Positions 11,204 through 19,966 of a DNA stretch of 64,000 nucleotides are shown in pieces (position 1 is the stretch's first letter; the number at the start of each line of letters is the position of its first letter). The position numbers and the translations under genes are program-made. The notes under the pieces were generated by a model. That model was not told the DNA's origin. It made no database searches and saw only the letters and a list, made by a program, of their open reading frames with translations. Source of the DNA: Bifidobacterium phasiani (lineage in GTDB: Bacteria > Actinomycetota > Actinomycetes > Actinomycetales > Bifidobacteriaceae); NCBI RefSeq assembly GCF_019331775.1, contig NZ_JAHBBD010000010.1, positions 26,077 through 90,076 of the forward strand, read 5' to 3'.

Positions 11204-12028
11204 TCACACGATGGGTCTCCACAGCGGCATGCCGGGGCGGCGCAGCTCGGCGGGGCCGTTCTCCCAGTCGGCCGCGTCGGCGATGCGCGGGCCCTGGTTG
11301 TACTCCTCGAGCAGCCAGCCGATCGAGCCGTCGGCGCGGCGGCGGGGCGTCATGCGCGACCAGAACGCGTTGCGCATCGCCCCCAGCTCGCTGACGTCGT
11401 CGACGTCCATGCCCAGCAGGGTCTGGATGGTGGCGACGATCCACGAGCCGTGGCCGACGAGCATCAGCGTGGTCGTGCCGTCACCGTCGTGCGCCGCGAC
11501 CAGCGAGCGCACCGCCTGCGCCCCGCGTTCGCCGAGCGCCCGGCGGCTCTCCACGCCGTAGGCGAGCTCGCCGCCGGTGTGGGCGCGCCACGAGGCGAAG
11601 GCCCGGGCGTCCATCTCGCGGATCTCCTCGCGGGTCATGCCCTCCCACCGGCCGAAGCTGCGTTCGCGCAGCCGCTCGTCCGTGGCGACCTCCAGGCCGA
11701 GCAGGTCGGCGAAGGCGTGGGCCGTCTGCACGGCGCGGAACAGGTCGGAGGCGACGACGGTGAGCCGTCGGCAGGCCGCCGGGGCCTGGCGGTACTCGTC
11801 GATGTCGCTGCGCCGCGCGGCCCGCGGCCCCGGTTGGGCGAGCAGGCGCTCGTCCCGGGCGACTGCGGCGACCTTGGCCCAGTAGTAGCGCTGCGCCAGC
11901 TCGTAGGCGCTCTGGTCGGCCTGCCACTGGCCGACGATGTCCAGCGGGACGTCGATCTGCCCCTGCATGCGCCTGGCCAGGTTGAACGTGGTGCGCCCGT
12001 GGCGCATGAACAGCACTTCGTCGATCAA
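11204..12028 (-). CDS. Histidine phosphatase-family protein, TTG start
   Basis: About 274 residues of the phosphoglycerate-mutase-like superfamily. The catalytic motif is MRHGRTTFN near residue 8, with a second histidine in VGHGSW and the acid in FGRWEGM. The predicted start is a TTG at 12026-12028 with a strong GGGAGGAA ribosome site 7 bases upstream. It lies 31 bases downstream of the putative glycoside hydrolase gene. The C-terminus (DGSIGWLLEEYNQGPRIAD) closely resembles the second histidine phosphatase in this window (33230-33931), so the two are paralogues. Substrate unknown; phosphoglycerate or another phosphoester is possible. Confidence 0.88.
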   Translation of the reverse strand: MIDEVLFMRHGRTTFNLARRMQGQIDVPLDIVGQWQADQSAYELAQRYYWAKVAAVARDERLLAQPGPRAARRSDIDEYRQAPAACRRLTVVASDLFRAVQTAHAFADLLGLEVATDERLRERSFGRWEGMTREEIREMDARAFASWRAHTGGELAYGVESRRALGERGAQAVRSLVAAHDGDGTTTLMLVGHGSWIVATIQTLLGMDVDDVSELGAMRNAFWSRMTPRRRADGSIGWLLEEYNQGPRIADAADWENGPAELRRPGMPLWRPIV

Positions 12029-12059
12029 CGGTGTTCCTCCCGGTCTGCTTTGCCCGCCG

Positions 12060-13988
12060 CTATCCGCGCACGGTGCGCCCGGGGTAGGCGATCTCGTACG
12101 TGCCGCGCCCCAGGTCGACGCTCACCCGCGTGCCGTCGGCGAAGACGGTGCGCTGGCGCAGCGGGTCGTCGTCGATCAGCGCGAAGTCGGTCATCTCCAG
12201 CATGCCGACGCGCCGGTGCAGGTCGGCGACCACGCGGCATCGGGCGATGTCCTCGGCGAGCGCGCCGCGCACCCCGGCGCCGGCGAGGTCGCCGTCGACG
12301 CCGGCGTACGCGGCGTCGCGGATCAGATAGGGCGCACCGCCGTTGAGCAGCGCGTAGAGCATGTAGTCCTCGCCGCCCTCGACGCGGTCCATCATCCACG
12401 GTTCGACGACGCAGTCGTGGTAGACGAGGTTCTGCAGCGGCACGGGCACGCCCTCGCGCGGCGCGTCCGGGCCGCGCAGCTGGAACTCGTAGGGCGCGTA
12501 GTGGCAGAACACAAGGGCGGGCATGGCCCAGTCGGCCACCTCCTCGGAGCTGGTCAGGATACCGTGCGCCAGCAGCCATTCGAAGCAGCGCAGGCGCTCG
12601 CCGTAGCATTCGCGGCGGGTCATGCGGTGCGCGGGGTCGGCGCATTCGTCGCCCTCGTTGCAGGTGAACACGTCCAGGTAGGTGCCGTCGAGCCGCACGC
12701 CGTGCGCGGCGATCGCCGTGTAGTTGCGCGCGACGTAGTCGGGGGCGAGCCGCGCGCACAGGTAGCGCTGCCGGCCGCCGGCCCACCGCGCGTGCTCCGG
12801 CCGGCCGCCGCCGGGCAGCATCACGGCGTTGCGCTCGTCGTGGCTGGCCGCGGCGAGGTAGTAGTCGCGGTACTGGTCGTGCAGCCCGAACAGGTATCCG
12901 CACTCGTGGGCGGTGTCGGCGAGCGCCCGGAGCCCCTCCCATCCGCCGGCCTCACGGCAGGCGGGCAGGTAGTCGGGGTGCTGGTTGTCGTAGCCGGGCT
13001 GCCCCCAGCCGTCCAGGTGCAGGTACAGGCGTTCGACGCCGGCGTCGCGCAGCGTGCGCAGCTGTCGGGCGCGCTGCTCGAAGGTGACGAGCGAGTCGTT
13101 GCGTTCCGGGTGTTCCCGGTCGTACATCTCGGAGTCGGGCTGGACGTGGGATTTGGCGCCGACGTGCATCCACATGCAGCCGGGCAGGTCGTCGACCCCC
13201 GGGTTGCGCGCCGCCTTCTCGGCGAGCGTGCGCAGCATGCCGTGCTCGTCGGCGTGACGCCGGTAGGCCTTCGCCGCGCCGCGCACGCTCGCCTCGTCGC
13301 CTTCGAGGCAGCGGTAGCGCACGACGCGGCGGTGGTCCATGCGCCCCAGGCTCGGCTCGAACCAGGTGCCGATGTGGGTGTACGGGCCGCCGGCCGGGTG
13401 GTCGATGGCGTAGCCGGCGTTCCACGGGGTCTCGCAGATGGCGATGTAGCCGTCGGCGCGGTCGCCGCGCAGCTGCGCGAAGAACGGCATGTAGCCGCCC
13501 TCGGTCTCGTATCGGCCGCCGAAGGGGATGCCGTCGGGCCGGTGCGGCCAGGTGTTGGGGATCATGACGCCCTGGCCGTGGGTGATCAGCGTCGTCCAGT
13601 CGCCGCGCAGCCGGTCGAAGTCCATCGGCGCGGGCCAGCGCACGCCGGCGACGGCGCCCTCCCGCTCGCGCAGCGGGATCCATTCGGCGACGACGTCGCC
13701 GGTGGCGGACTCGACCCAGATGAAGGTCTCGAAGGCCACGTCGGCGGCGGCGAACCCCTCGTAGCGGGTGACGACGCCCTCGCCGGTGCCGAAGACCCGG
13801 CGCTCGCAGGTGATGCGGGACGCGGCGGCGAACGGGACGGCTTCGGATCGGCCGGCGGCCGGGTCGGCGAGCTCGATGGCTTCGGCGCCCGGCAGGGTGC
13901 GCCACTCGTGGCCGTGCCGGCTGATGGTGACGGCGTGCGTGGTCTCGTCGTAGGCGATGGCGGTGCCGCCGCCGGAGCATGCGATCAT
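12060..13988 (-). CDS. DUF5696-like putative glycoside hydrolase
   Basis: About 642 residues without a signal peptide, so probably cytoplasmic. An N-terminal beta-rich region is followed by a TIM-barrel-like part with the string YLHLDGWGQPGYDNQHPDYL, then LDGTYLDVFTCNEGDEC and TSSEEVADW. This pattern recalls DUF5696 proteins and the related GH101-type barrels, in which an Asp (here in TYLDV) and a Glu (here in SSEE) are candidate nucleophile and acid/base. These catalytic roles are inferred. The ATG at 13986-13988 has an AAGGGGGA ribosome site. It is the first gene of a two-gene unit with the histidine phosphatase. The substrate cannot be read from the sequence. Confidence 0.75.
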   Translation of the reverse strand: MIACSGGGTAIAYDETTHAVTISRHGHEWRTLPGAEAIELADPAAGRSEAVPFAAASRITCERRVFGTGEGVVTRYEGFAAADVAFETFIWVESATGDVVAEWIPLREREGAVAGVRWPAPMDFDRLRGDWTTLITHGQGVMIPNTWPHRPDGIPFGGRYETEGGYMPFFAQLRGDRADGYIAICETPWNAGYAIDHPAGGPYTHIGTWFEPSLGRMDHRRVVRYRCLEGDEASVRGAAKAYRRHADEHGMLRTLAEKAARNPGVDDLPGCMWMHVGAKSHVQPDSEMYDREHPERNDSLVTFEQRARQLRTLRDAGVERLYLHLDGWGQPGYDNQHPDYLPACREAGGWEGLRALADTAHECGYLFGLHDQYRDYYLAAASHDERNAVMLPGGGRPEHARWAGGRQRYLCARLAPDYVARNYTAIAAHGVRLDGTYLDVFTCNEGDECADPAHRMTRRECYGERLRCFEWLLAHGILTSSEEVADWAMPALVFCHYAPYEFQLRGPDAPREGVPVPLQNLVYHDCVVEPWMMDRVEGGEDYMLYALLNGGAPYLIRDAAYAGVDGDLAGAGVRGALAEDIARCRVVADLHRRVGMLEMTDFALIDDDPLRQRTVFADGTRVSVDLGRGTYEIAYPGRTVRG

Positions 13989-14125
13989 CGGTCCCCCTTC
14001 GTGTGGTGCGGTGCGCTGATGTGGTGTCCGTCCCAGCATAGCCCGCCGTACGGAGCCGCCCCGGCGGTCGGCCCGCATGCCGGCGCCGGTCGGCCGGGTG
14101 GCGCGGCCGCGTTACGATGGCCGGT

Positions 14126-14686
14126 ATGACGGAGCATGTGGAGCATGGGTTCGGCCCGGTGTGGGACCGGGATTCGCGGCTGCTGGTGCTGGGGTCGATG
14201 CCCAGTCCGAAGTCGCGGCAGGCGGCGTTCTACTATATGCACCCCCGGAACCGGTTCTGGCCGGTGATGGGCGCCGTGTTCGGCGACGGCGCCGACGACG
14301 TGCCGGGCGGGACGCCCGCGTCGCGTCGCGCGTTCGCGCTGCGCCACGGCATCGCGCTGTGGGACGTGATCGCCTCGTGCGACATCGACGGGGCGAGCGA
14401 TGCGAGCATCCGCAACGCGGTGCCCAATGATCTGGCCCCGCTCATCCGCGGCTCGCGCATCGCGGCCGTGGCCACGACGGGTGCGAAGGCCGCACAGCTG
14501 TATCGGCGGCTGTGCGCGCCGATGCTGCGGGACGCCGGCCTGGAGCCGCCGCTGATCGCGCTGCCGTCGACAAGCCCGGCGAATGCGGCGATGCGCCTGG
14601 ATACGTTGGTGGCGGCGTACCGGGAGGCGCTGCGCGGGTTCATGCCCCGGGGCGGCGGCGAGGAACCGCGGTCCCGGCGGGGCTGA
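14126..14686 (+). CDS. DNA-deoxyinosine glycosylase (uracil-DNA glycosylase superfamily)
   Basis: About 186 residues with the family motif LGSMPSPKSRQAAFYYMHPRN followed by FWPVMG near the N-terminus and LPSTSPAN near the C-terminus. This matches the hypoxanthine-DNA glycosylase subgroup of the UDG superfamily, which removes deaminated adenine. A possible -10 element TACGAT at 14113-14118 would place transcription start at about the ATG at 14126, so the mRNA may be leaderless; another in-frame ATG is at 14117. No ribosome site is visible, which agrees with that. It is divergent from the glycoside hydrolase gene. Confidence 0.85.
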   Translation: MTEHVEHGFGPVWDRDSRLLVLGSMPSPKSRQAAFYYMHPRNRFWPVMGAVFGDGADDVPGGTPASRRAFALRHGIALWDVIASCDIDGASDASIRNAVPNDLAPLIRGSRIAAVATTGAKAAQLYRRLCAPMLRDAGLEPPLIALPSTSPANAAMRLDTLVAAYREALRGFMPRGGGEEPRSRRG

Positions 14687-14821
14687 CAAGGTCAGCGGGA
14701 CCGGCGGTTCGCGGTGACTAACGACAGCCGACAGCGACGGCCGGCGGCTCGCAGCGGCTGGCGGCGGCTAGCGGCTATCGGCTCACGGCCAGCGGTTCAA
14801 GGCCATGGCGGCCGGCGGCGG

Positions 14822-15112
14822 CTAGCGGCGCAGCTCGTCGCGGATGGCCGAGCGCACCGCCATCTTGGTCGTCCAGTACCGCAGGGCGAGCGCACCCGCC
14901 GCGACGACCGCGTAGACCGCCAGCACGGCGATCAGCTGACCCGTGGTCGGCCGCCGGCGCCGCCTCGCGGCGTGGTCCGCGTCCTGGATGTCGTCGGGTT
15001 CGATGCCCGCGCCGGCTCCCCATGCGTCGGCGCGCGAGGCCGCCTCGTCGGCGGGGTCGCGGTGGTAGGTCTCCTCGTCGATGACGTCGTCGTCGATGGC
15101 TGCATCGTCCAT
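14822..15112 (-). CDS. Small single-pass membrane protein, function unknown
   Basis: A 96-residue protein with an acidic N-terminus (many Asp/Glu), a basic RRRRR patch, one membrane helix (QLIAVLAVYAVVAAGALALRY), and a short basic C-terminus. GAAAGGACC precedes the ATG. The basic residues before the helix suggest the acidic N-terminus is cytoplasmic. I do not recognise the family. The 135 bases downstream contain only CGGC-rich low-complexity sequence. Confidence 0.65.
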   Translation of the reverse strand: MDDAAIDDDVIDEETYHRDPADEAASRADAWGAGAGIEPDDIQDADHAARRRRRPTTGQLIAVLAVYAVVAAGALALRYWTTKMAVRSAIRDELRR

Positions 15113-15364
15113 GATGGGTCCTTTCGTCGTCGAGGCGCCTCGCGTGCGACGCCTCCGTGACGGCCATTATCCTCCGCATCGCGAATCGACGCGCCCGACC
15201 CGCCGACGGGCCGGGCCGGTCGCGGGGCGCGCGACGCGGCGCCGCGGACCGGCGCGGACCGACGTTCATGGATACGGAACGTCCCCGACACCGGCATGCG
15301 CCGGCTTCCGCAGTCCGGCACCCTGGCCGACGTTCGCCGGCGCGGAGCGGTCCGGGCCGCCATG

Positions 15365-15391
15365 CGGTTCGCGGGCCGATAAGGCGAACCG
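15365..15391 (-). terminator. Hairpin, possible terminator
   Basis: CGGTTCGC at 15365-15372 pairs with GCGAACCG at 15384-15391. It lies about 70 bases past the stop of the small membrane protein gene at 15463-15642. Apart from this, the 350-base stretch 15113-15462 shows no gene that I can support. Confidence 0.35.
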
Positions 15392-15462
15392 ACGCCCACC
15401 CGGAGCGGCCCCGATGCCGATATATGCCGGCTCCCGCCGCCCGGCCCGTGCGCGGGCGCGGG

Positions 15463-15642
15463 CTATTCGTGGCGGTGGCGCCCGGCGCGCGCCGCGAGGA
15501 CGGCGAAGGCGACGCCGAGAACGAGGAAGGCCGCCGCCGCGACCCATGCGCCGGCGGCAGCCAGCCAGACGCCGCCGAGTATGAAGAACACCGCGCAGAA
15601 GATGTAGAACCCGCGATGCGTGTGCCGTCCGCCGCCCACCAT
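15463..15642 (-). CDS. Very small two-helix membrane protein, function unknown
   Basis: A 59-residue reading frame starting at an ATG just after GAGGAGG, with basic/His-rich ends (MVGGGRHTHRG at the start, ARAGRHRHE at the end). It has two hydrophobic stretches, FYIFCAVFFILGGVWLAAA and AWVAAAAFLVLGVAFAVLAA. It lies 207 bases downstream of the ABC permease gene and on the same strand. The composition and strong ribosome site make it a credible gene despite its size. It may be an accessory subunit of the transporter or unrelated. Confidence 0.55.
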   Translation of the reverse strand: MVGGGRHTHRGFYIFCAVFFILGGVWLAAAGAWVAAAAFLVLGVAFAVLAARAGRHRHE

Positions 15643-15849
15643 GCCTCCTCGTCAGCCGCCGTGCCGTTGTCACCGCCAGTATATCCGGCGCCGACGCCGG
15701 GGACGCGGCCGCGGCCGGCATGGTCCGCCGGCGCGTGCCGACGGCGCCGTCTCGCCCAACGGTTCGCGACGCCCCCTCCATGACCCGCCGATGCGCGGCC
15801 GGCGCAGCCGCGCGGACCGGCACGCCATGCGGTCGGCCCGCGCGTCGCC

Positions 15850-16566
15850 TTACATCTGCCGCCGGTCGTAGACCGCCATCGAGCATGCGGCGCTGACGGC
15901 CATCACCGCCGCCGTCGCCACGAGCAGGACGCCGCAGGCGGTCAGCGCGCCGGACGCCGTGGCGAGCCAGTCGAACAGGCCGGGCAGCGCCGCGAGGATG
16001 CCCGCGCCGGCGTCGCCGAGCAGGGCGAAGCCGCCGAGCACGCCCAGCAGGAGGACATACGGCAGGATCATCGTCACCTTGGTCGCGCCGAACCTGAAGT
16101 TCAGCGGCGTGACGATCCCCGTCATCACCGAGGTGACCAGCAGCGTCAGGCAGGCGGCGACCGCCGTGGCCTGCGGCATGCCGACGGCCGTCAGCTCCGG
16201 CGGCAGGAACGAGTCCCTGGCCGCGGCGCGCCAGACGGCGTCGGCGGCCAGGACCGCCGCGGTCACGGCGCCGGCCACGGCCACGCCCTCGAGCGCCAGC
16301 GCCCCCATGAGCAGGTAGCGGCCGGCGACCACGTCGCGCCGGCTGACCGGCAGCGTCAGGCGCACGGCGCTCCAGCCCCTGGCCTCGTCGTACGAGCCGA
16401 GCGACACGGCGATCATCGGGTAGGCCATGAAGATCGCCGCCGCGTAGGTGCCGGGGAACGCGCGCATCTGGAAGGTCAGCCACAGGCAGATGAGCGTCAT
16501 CATGCCCGCCATCAGGCCGGCTCGCGAGCGGATCATCATCCAGTCGAGCAGGAACGCGCGGATCAT
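15850..16566 (-). CDS. ABC-2 type transporter permease
   Basis: About 238 residues with six predicted membrane helices and the pattern of the ABC-2 permease group that partners YtrA-regulated ATPases (for example LTLPVSRRDVVAGRYLL after the second helix). The LPVSRxxVVxxRYL string recurs as LLPVTRAHQVVGRYLS in the permease at 41504-42289, so the two modules are related. Its ATG overlaps the ATPase stop (ATGA). The substrate is unknown; related systems have been linked to antimicrobial or envelope stress. Confidence 0.85.
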   Translation of the reverse strand: MIRAFLLDWMMIRSRAGLMAGMMTLICLWLTFQMRAFPGTYAAAIFMAYPMIAVSLGSYDEARGWSAVRLTLPVSRRDVVAGRYLLMGALALEGVAVAGAVTAAVLAADAVWRAAARDSFLPPELTAVGMPQATAVAACLTLLVTSVMTGIVTPLNFRFGATKVTMILPYVLLLGVLGGFALLGDAGAGILAALPGLFDWLATASGALTACGVLLVATAAVMAVSAACSMAVYDRRQM

Positions 16567-17462
16567 CGCGACCCTCCTTCCAGCACGAAGTGCATGTAGT
16601 CGTCGATGGTCATATGGTCGCAGGGGATGTCGGGGAACCTCCCGGCGAAGGCGAAGCGGTCGGGCACGGCGACGTCGACGCCGTATTCGCGCCGCAGAAC
16701 CAGCGGCCCCGACGGCCCGTCGCACAGCCCGGAGCCCAGGACCGAGTCGAGGTCGCGGGCGCGGCACCGCGCCACGCCCATCATGTCGGTGATCTCGTCC
16801 TTCGGCCGGTCGAACACGATGCGTCCGGCGTCGATGCACACGACGCGGTCCGCAATCCGGTCCAGGTCCGAGGTGATGTGGCTGGACATCAGGACGCCGC
16901 GGCTGCCGTCCTCCACGAATCCGCGCAGCAGGTCGAGCGCCTCGTCGCGCGCCATCGGGTCGAGCCCGGCGGTCGCCTCGTCCAGGACGAGCAGGCGCGG
17001 GGCGTGGGCGAGCGCGCAGGCCAGCGACAGCTTCATGCCCATGCCGCGCGACAGCTCGCCGACCGTCATGCGCGGTCCGATGCCGAAGCTCCGCATGAGT
17101 CCGTCGAACGCCGCGTCATCCCAGTCGCGGTAGCAGCGCCGCATGACGCCGGCGATGTCGCGCACGCGCACGGCGTCCGGATAGGCCAGCGTGTCGAAGA
17201 CGACGCCGATGCACTGCTTGGTCGCGGTGCCGGCCTTCCGGCTCATCTCGCGGATGGGTGTGCCGAGCACGGCGCCGTCGCCCTCGTCGGGGTCGATCAG
17301 GCCGAGCAGCGCCTTGATGGTGGTGGTCTTGCCGGCGCCGTTGCGCCCGACGAAGCCGACCACCTCGCCGGGCCCGACCCGCAGGTCGACGCCGGACAGG
17401 GTGAAGCCGTCATAGTGTTTGCCGAGTCGGTGCGCCTCGAGCAGAGGCGAGGGGATGGTCAT
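16563..17462 (-). CDS. ABC transporter ATP-binding protein
   Basis: A 299-residue ATPase with Walker A GRNGAGKTT, signature LSRGMGMKL, Walker B LLVLDEATAGLD and switch histidine SSHIT. A C-terminal extension of about 70 residues after the core is also present in its paralogue at 43002-43889. It is the second gene of a GntR-ATPase-permease operon joined by ATGA overlaps on both sides, so stoichiometric expression is likely. Confidence 0.92.
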   Translation of the reverse strand: MTIPSPLLEAHRLGKHYDGFTLSGVDLRVGPGEVVGFVGRNGAGKTTTIKALLGLIDPDEGDGAVLGTPIREMSRKAGTATKQCIGVVFDTLAYPDAVRVRDIAGVMRRCYRDWDDAAFDGLMRSFGIGPRMTVGELSRGMGMKLSLACALAHAPRLLVLDEATAGLDPMARDEALDLLRGFVEDGSRGVLMSSHITSDLDRIADRVVCIDAGRIVFDRPKDEITDMMGVARCRARDLDSVLGSGLCDGPSGPLVLRREYGVDVAVPDRFAFAGRFPDIPCDHMTIDDYMHFVLEGGSR

Positions 17463-17839
17463 GATGCGTCGCTTTCCAGAATGAGATCCAGCATCTGCCT
17501 GATGTCGTCGTCGGGCAGCCCGGCGGACCGCGCGTCGTCGACCAGCCGCGTCAGCCGCTGTTCGATCTGCCGGCGGCGCTCCTCGCGCAGCAGCTCGACG
17601 TTGCCGCCGGTCACGAAGCTGCCCTTGCCCTGCACGGTTTCGATGAACCCCTGGGCCTCGAGGTCCGTGTACGCGCGTTTGGTGGTGATCGCGCTGATGC
17701 GCAGCCCGTTCGCGAGCGCACGGATCGAGGGCAGCCGTTGCCCCGGCTGCAGCTCGCCCGTCAGGATGAGCTCCCTGATCTGCGTGGCGATCTGCTCGTA
17801 GATCGGCTTATCCGACGAGTTGGCGATGATGAGATCCAA
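17459..17839 (-). CDS. GntR-family (YtrA subfamily) transcriptional regulator
   Basis: About 126 residues: an N-terminal winged helix (SDKPIYEQIATQIRELILTGEL, LPSIRALANGLRIS) and a short C-terminal helical dimer region, the YtrA layout. The start is set at a TTG (17837-17839) because AAAGGACA precedes it and because the paralogue at 43886-44263 begins at the equivalent position; a GTG 30 bases upstream has no ribosome site. YtrA proteins usually repress their own ABC operon, and a matching palindrome lies about 100 bases upstream. Confidence 0.9.
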   Translation of the reverse strand: MDLIIANSSDKPIYEQIATQIRELILTGELQPGQRLPSIRALANGLRISAITTKRAYTDLEAQGFIETVQGKGSFVTGGNVELLREERRRQIEQRLTRLVDDARSAGLPDDDIRQMLDLILESDAS

Positions 17840-17934
17840 TGGCTTGTCCTTTGCTGATGTCGCACGCACGCCCGCACGTGGCCCGTGCGTCGTGCGCTCG
17901 CCCTTGCCGAAAGCGTCCCTTCGAAAGAGCCCGA

Positions 17935-17966
17935 GTGTATATACCCTCTATACACACTATATACAC
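17935..17966 (-). promoter_or_regulatory. Palindromic operator, probable YtrA site
   Basis: GTGTATA (17935-17941) and TATACAC (17949-17955) form a perfect inverted repeat with a 7-base spacer. A further TATATACAC (17958-17966) pairs with GTGTATATA (17935-17943). The AT-rich block stands out in GC-rich DNA and lies upstream of the GntR gene, as expected for an autoregulated YtrA operon. Confidence 0.7.
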
Positions 17967-18040
17967 ACGCGGCCGTCCGGTCAACCGCGGCATGCCGGGC
18001 CGGCCGTGAACGGCGGCACGTCCGCGACGAATCCGCCCGC

Positions 18041-18904
18041 CTACCAGACCCCGGCGGCGTCCGTCGGCAGTTCGCGCATGCGCCGCAGGTACCGGCGCGC
18101 CCCCTCCGCCTCGGCGTCGTCGTAGGCGAACCCGAACGCGGCGGCGACCTCGCGGGCCGTCTCGTCGAACAGACGGCACGCCGTCGCGACGGCCCTCCAT
18201 ACCGGCCCGGGCTCCGCGGCGGCATAGGTCGACAGGTACCGCCGGTACGCCTCGGCGGGCAGGTAGCGGTCCAGGTATTTGCCCGACTTGCCCATGCTGG
18301 CGCGGAAGCCGCATGCCAGTCCGGCCTTCCACTCCAGCATGCGCCTGAGCATCGGGCGGACGGGATCGTCGAGCATGTCCATCACGTAGGGCATCTCGCC
18401 GCGCCACAGTCCCTTGCCGACGTTGTTCAGGCACCACCAGAACTCGTTGCACGTCTCGGCGAACCGCCTGGCGCTCGGCGGCCGCACCCAGTAACGCTCG
18501 TCGCCGGCCAACGCCGCGGCGGGCATCACGCCGTCCTTGTCAACCAGGGTGCGGTAGAGCTCCAGGCACCCCGGGATGCACTCCGGCGTGCACACGTGCA
18601 GGTCCAGCCGGTTGCCGTCGTCGAACAGCATCAGCCAGCAGTACCAGCGGTCCGGATCGTCCTCGTCGCCCTCGAACTCGCCGGGCCGCTGCATGAGCAG
18701 CCGCGTGCCGAACCGGTCGATCCACGCCCGGTCCTCGATGAACGGCCGCGTGCACGTCACCACATAGCCGACGTCGTAGTCGCGCACGATGTCGCGCGGC
18801 GCGTTGTCGTCGGCGCGCGACCCCTCAAGGTAGGCGGCGCGGATGCGCGGGTCGGCCTCGGCCACGCCGACGATCAGTCCCATCATCTCGTCCTCGGAAC
18901 GCAT
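18041..18904 (-). CDS. Aminoglycoside 6-adenylyltransferase-like protein (AadK/ANT(6) family)
   Basis: A 287-residue nucleotidyltransferase with G28-S29-R30 and the metal-binding D42/D44 (RDYDVGYVV), and further family strings such as MLFDDGNRLDLHV and CNEFWWCLNNVGKGLWR. This matches the ANT(6)/AadK family, whose members adenylylate streptomycin. Chromosomal homologues are common in Gram-positive bacteria and often have weak or no resistance activity, so a resistance role is inference. A 25-base direct repeat flanks the short region before the next gene. Confidence 0.88.
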   Translation of the reverse strand: MRSEDEMMGLIVGVAEADPRIRAAYLEGSRADDNAPRDIVRDYDVGYVVTCTRPFIEDRAWIDRFGTRLLMQRPGEFEGDEDDPDRWYCWLMLFDDGNRLDLHVCTPECIPGCLELYRTLVDKDGVMPAAALAGDERYWVRPPSARRFAETCNEFWWCLNNVGKGLWRGEMPYVMDMLDDPVRPMLRRMLEWKAGLACGFRASMGKSGKYLDRYLPAEAYRRYLSTYAAAEPGPVWRAVATACRLFDETAREVAAAFGFAYDDAEAEGARRYLRRMRELPTDAAGVW

Positions 18905-18911
18905 GCCCCCA

Positions 18912-18996
18912 GTGTATGCCGCCGGCGCGCGACGCCCTCGTCTCGGCCTTGCGCCCGTCCTCCCCGTGACGGTGTATGCCGCCGGCGCGCGACGCC
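18912..18996. repeat. 25-base direct repeat, two copies 60 bases apart
   Basis: Copies at 18912-18936 and 18972-18996 are identical, beginning GTGTATGCCGCCGGC. The second copy ends one base before the stop codon of the downstream gene, and the first starts 8 bases from the start codon of the adenylyltransferase gene. The span between genes is almost entirely this repeat plus its spacer. Confidence 0.8.
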
Positions 18997-18997
18997 G

Positions 18998-19966
18998 TCA
19001 GAACCCGTCGTCGGCGATGTAGCGCCCATAGCCTTCCCCACGCTCCGGCCACGGATCCGCGCGGAACGCCGGCGGCATCGGCTGGGGCGACACGCGGTAC
19101 GGCCCGTCCGCGCTCCAGCCCTCCATGAACCGCTCCAGCTCCCGATTCCCGGGCGGCGGCACCTCCAGGTCGACCAGTTCGGGGTGCAGCCCCGGATCCT
19201 CGCGGTCCACCCGCTCGCGCAGCAGCCCGATGCCGCACAGCGCCTGCTCGCGCAGCGGCCCGTCGAATCCCTCCACCGCGCCCTCCAGCGCGTCCAGGAA
19301 CTCGCGGCGCCGGCGCATGGCCAGGTACTGGACCGCCATGTCGTCGAGCCTGCGCATGATCACCTCGGATTCGTACCGCTCCTCGCCGCGCCGTCGGATC
19401 CGCTCCCATTCGACCCGGCGTTCGCGCTCCAGCCGACGCCGCTCCTGCGCCGCGACGAACGCGCGGAACACCCCGGGGATCTTGCCCTCGACCATCGAGG
19501 CGGTGCTGTCGCGCGCGGTCTTGCGGCAGTCGCGGTCGCCCTCGCTGCGTATCTGCATCTGCAGGCGTCCGGTGCTGATGAACTCGCGGCTGCGCTCGGC
19601 GATCCACCGTGGCTCGCCCTCACCCTCGCCCTCGCCGTCGGCCGGACCGCCGGGCGGCGTGGGGGCCTTGCGCCCGGGGTTCGGGGCGCAGATCTCCTGG
19701 ACGCGGAAGAAGTACGCGGCGTCGTCGGCACCGACCGCGATGTGCGCCCACCGCGCGTCCGCGCCGAACCGTTCGACGAATCCTTCGTCGTCCGGATGGG
19801 GCACCTCGAACCCGCACTCGCGCGCCTGCTCGGCGACCAGCTCCAGCACGCCCACCGCACGCTCGACATACGGTCCGCTCACGCATTGCTCGTCGACGTT
19901 CCCCCGATAGCGACGCACCCAGGCGTCGATGGCCTCCTGCTGCGATCCGTCGTTCCCCTGCGTCAT
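18998..19966 (-). CDS. Conserved-looking protein of unknown function
   Basis: A 322-residue soluble protein that I do not recognise. It has a Gly/Glu-rich linker (GPADGEGEGEGEPRW) in the first half and a long, strongly charged helical stretch (ERRRLERERRVEWERIRRRG) that may form a coiled coil, followed by a Pro-rich C-terminus. There is no signal peptide or membrane segment. A very good AGGAGGGCGG ribosome site precedes the ATG. It lies upstream of the ANT(6)-like gene on the same strand. No catalytic motif is apparent. Confidence 0.6.
   Translation of the reverse strand: MTQGNDGSQQEAIDAWVRRYRGNVDEQCVSGPYVERAVGVLELVAEQARECGFEVPHPDDEGFVERFGADARWAHIAVGADDAAYFFRVQEICAPNPGRKAPTPPGGPADGEGEGEGEPRWIAERSREFISTGRLQMQIRSEGDRDCRKTARDSTASMVEGKIPGVFRAFVAAQERRRLERERRVEWERIRRRGEERYESEVIMRRLDDMAVQYLAMRRRREFLDALEGAVEGFDGPLREQALCGIGLLRERVDREDPGLHPELVDLEVPPPGNRELERFMEGWSADGPYRVSPQPMPPAFRADPWPERGEGYGRYIADDGF

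Noticed and set aside
18041..18904. Adenylyltransferase as an acquired resistance gene on a mobile element
   Set aside because: Base composition matches the chromosome and no transposase or integrase lies next to it; only a short direct repeat is seen.
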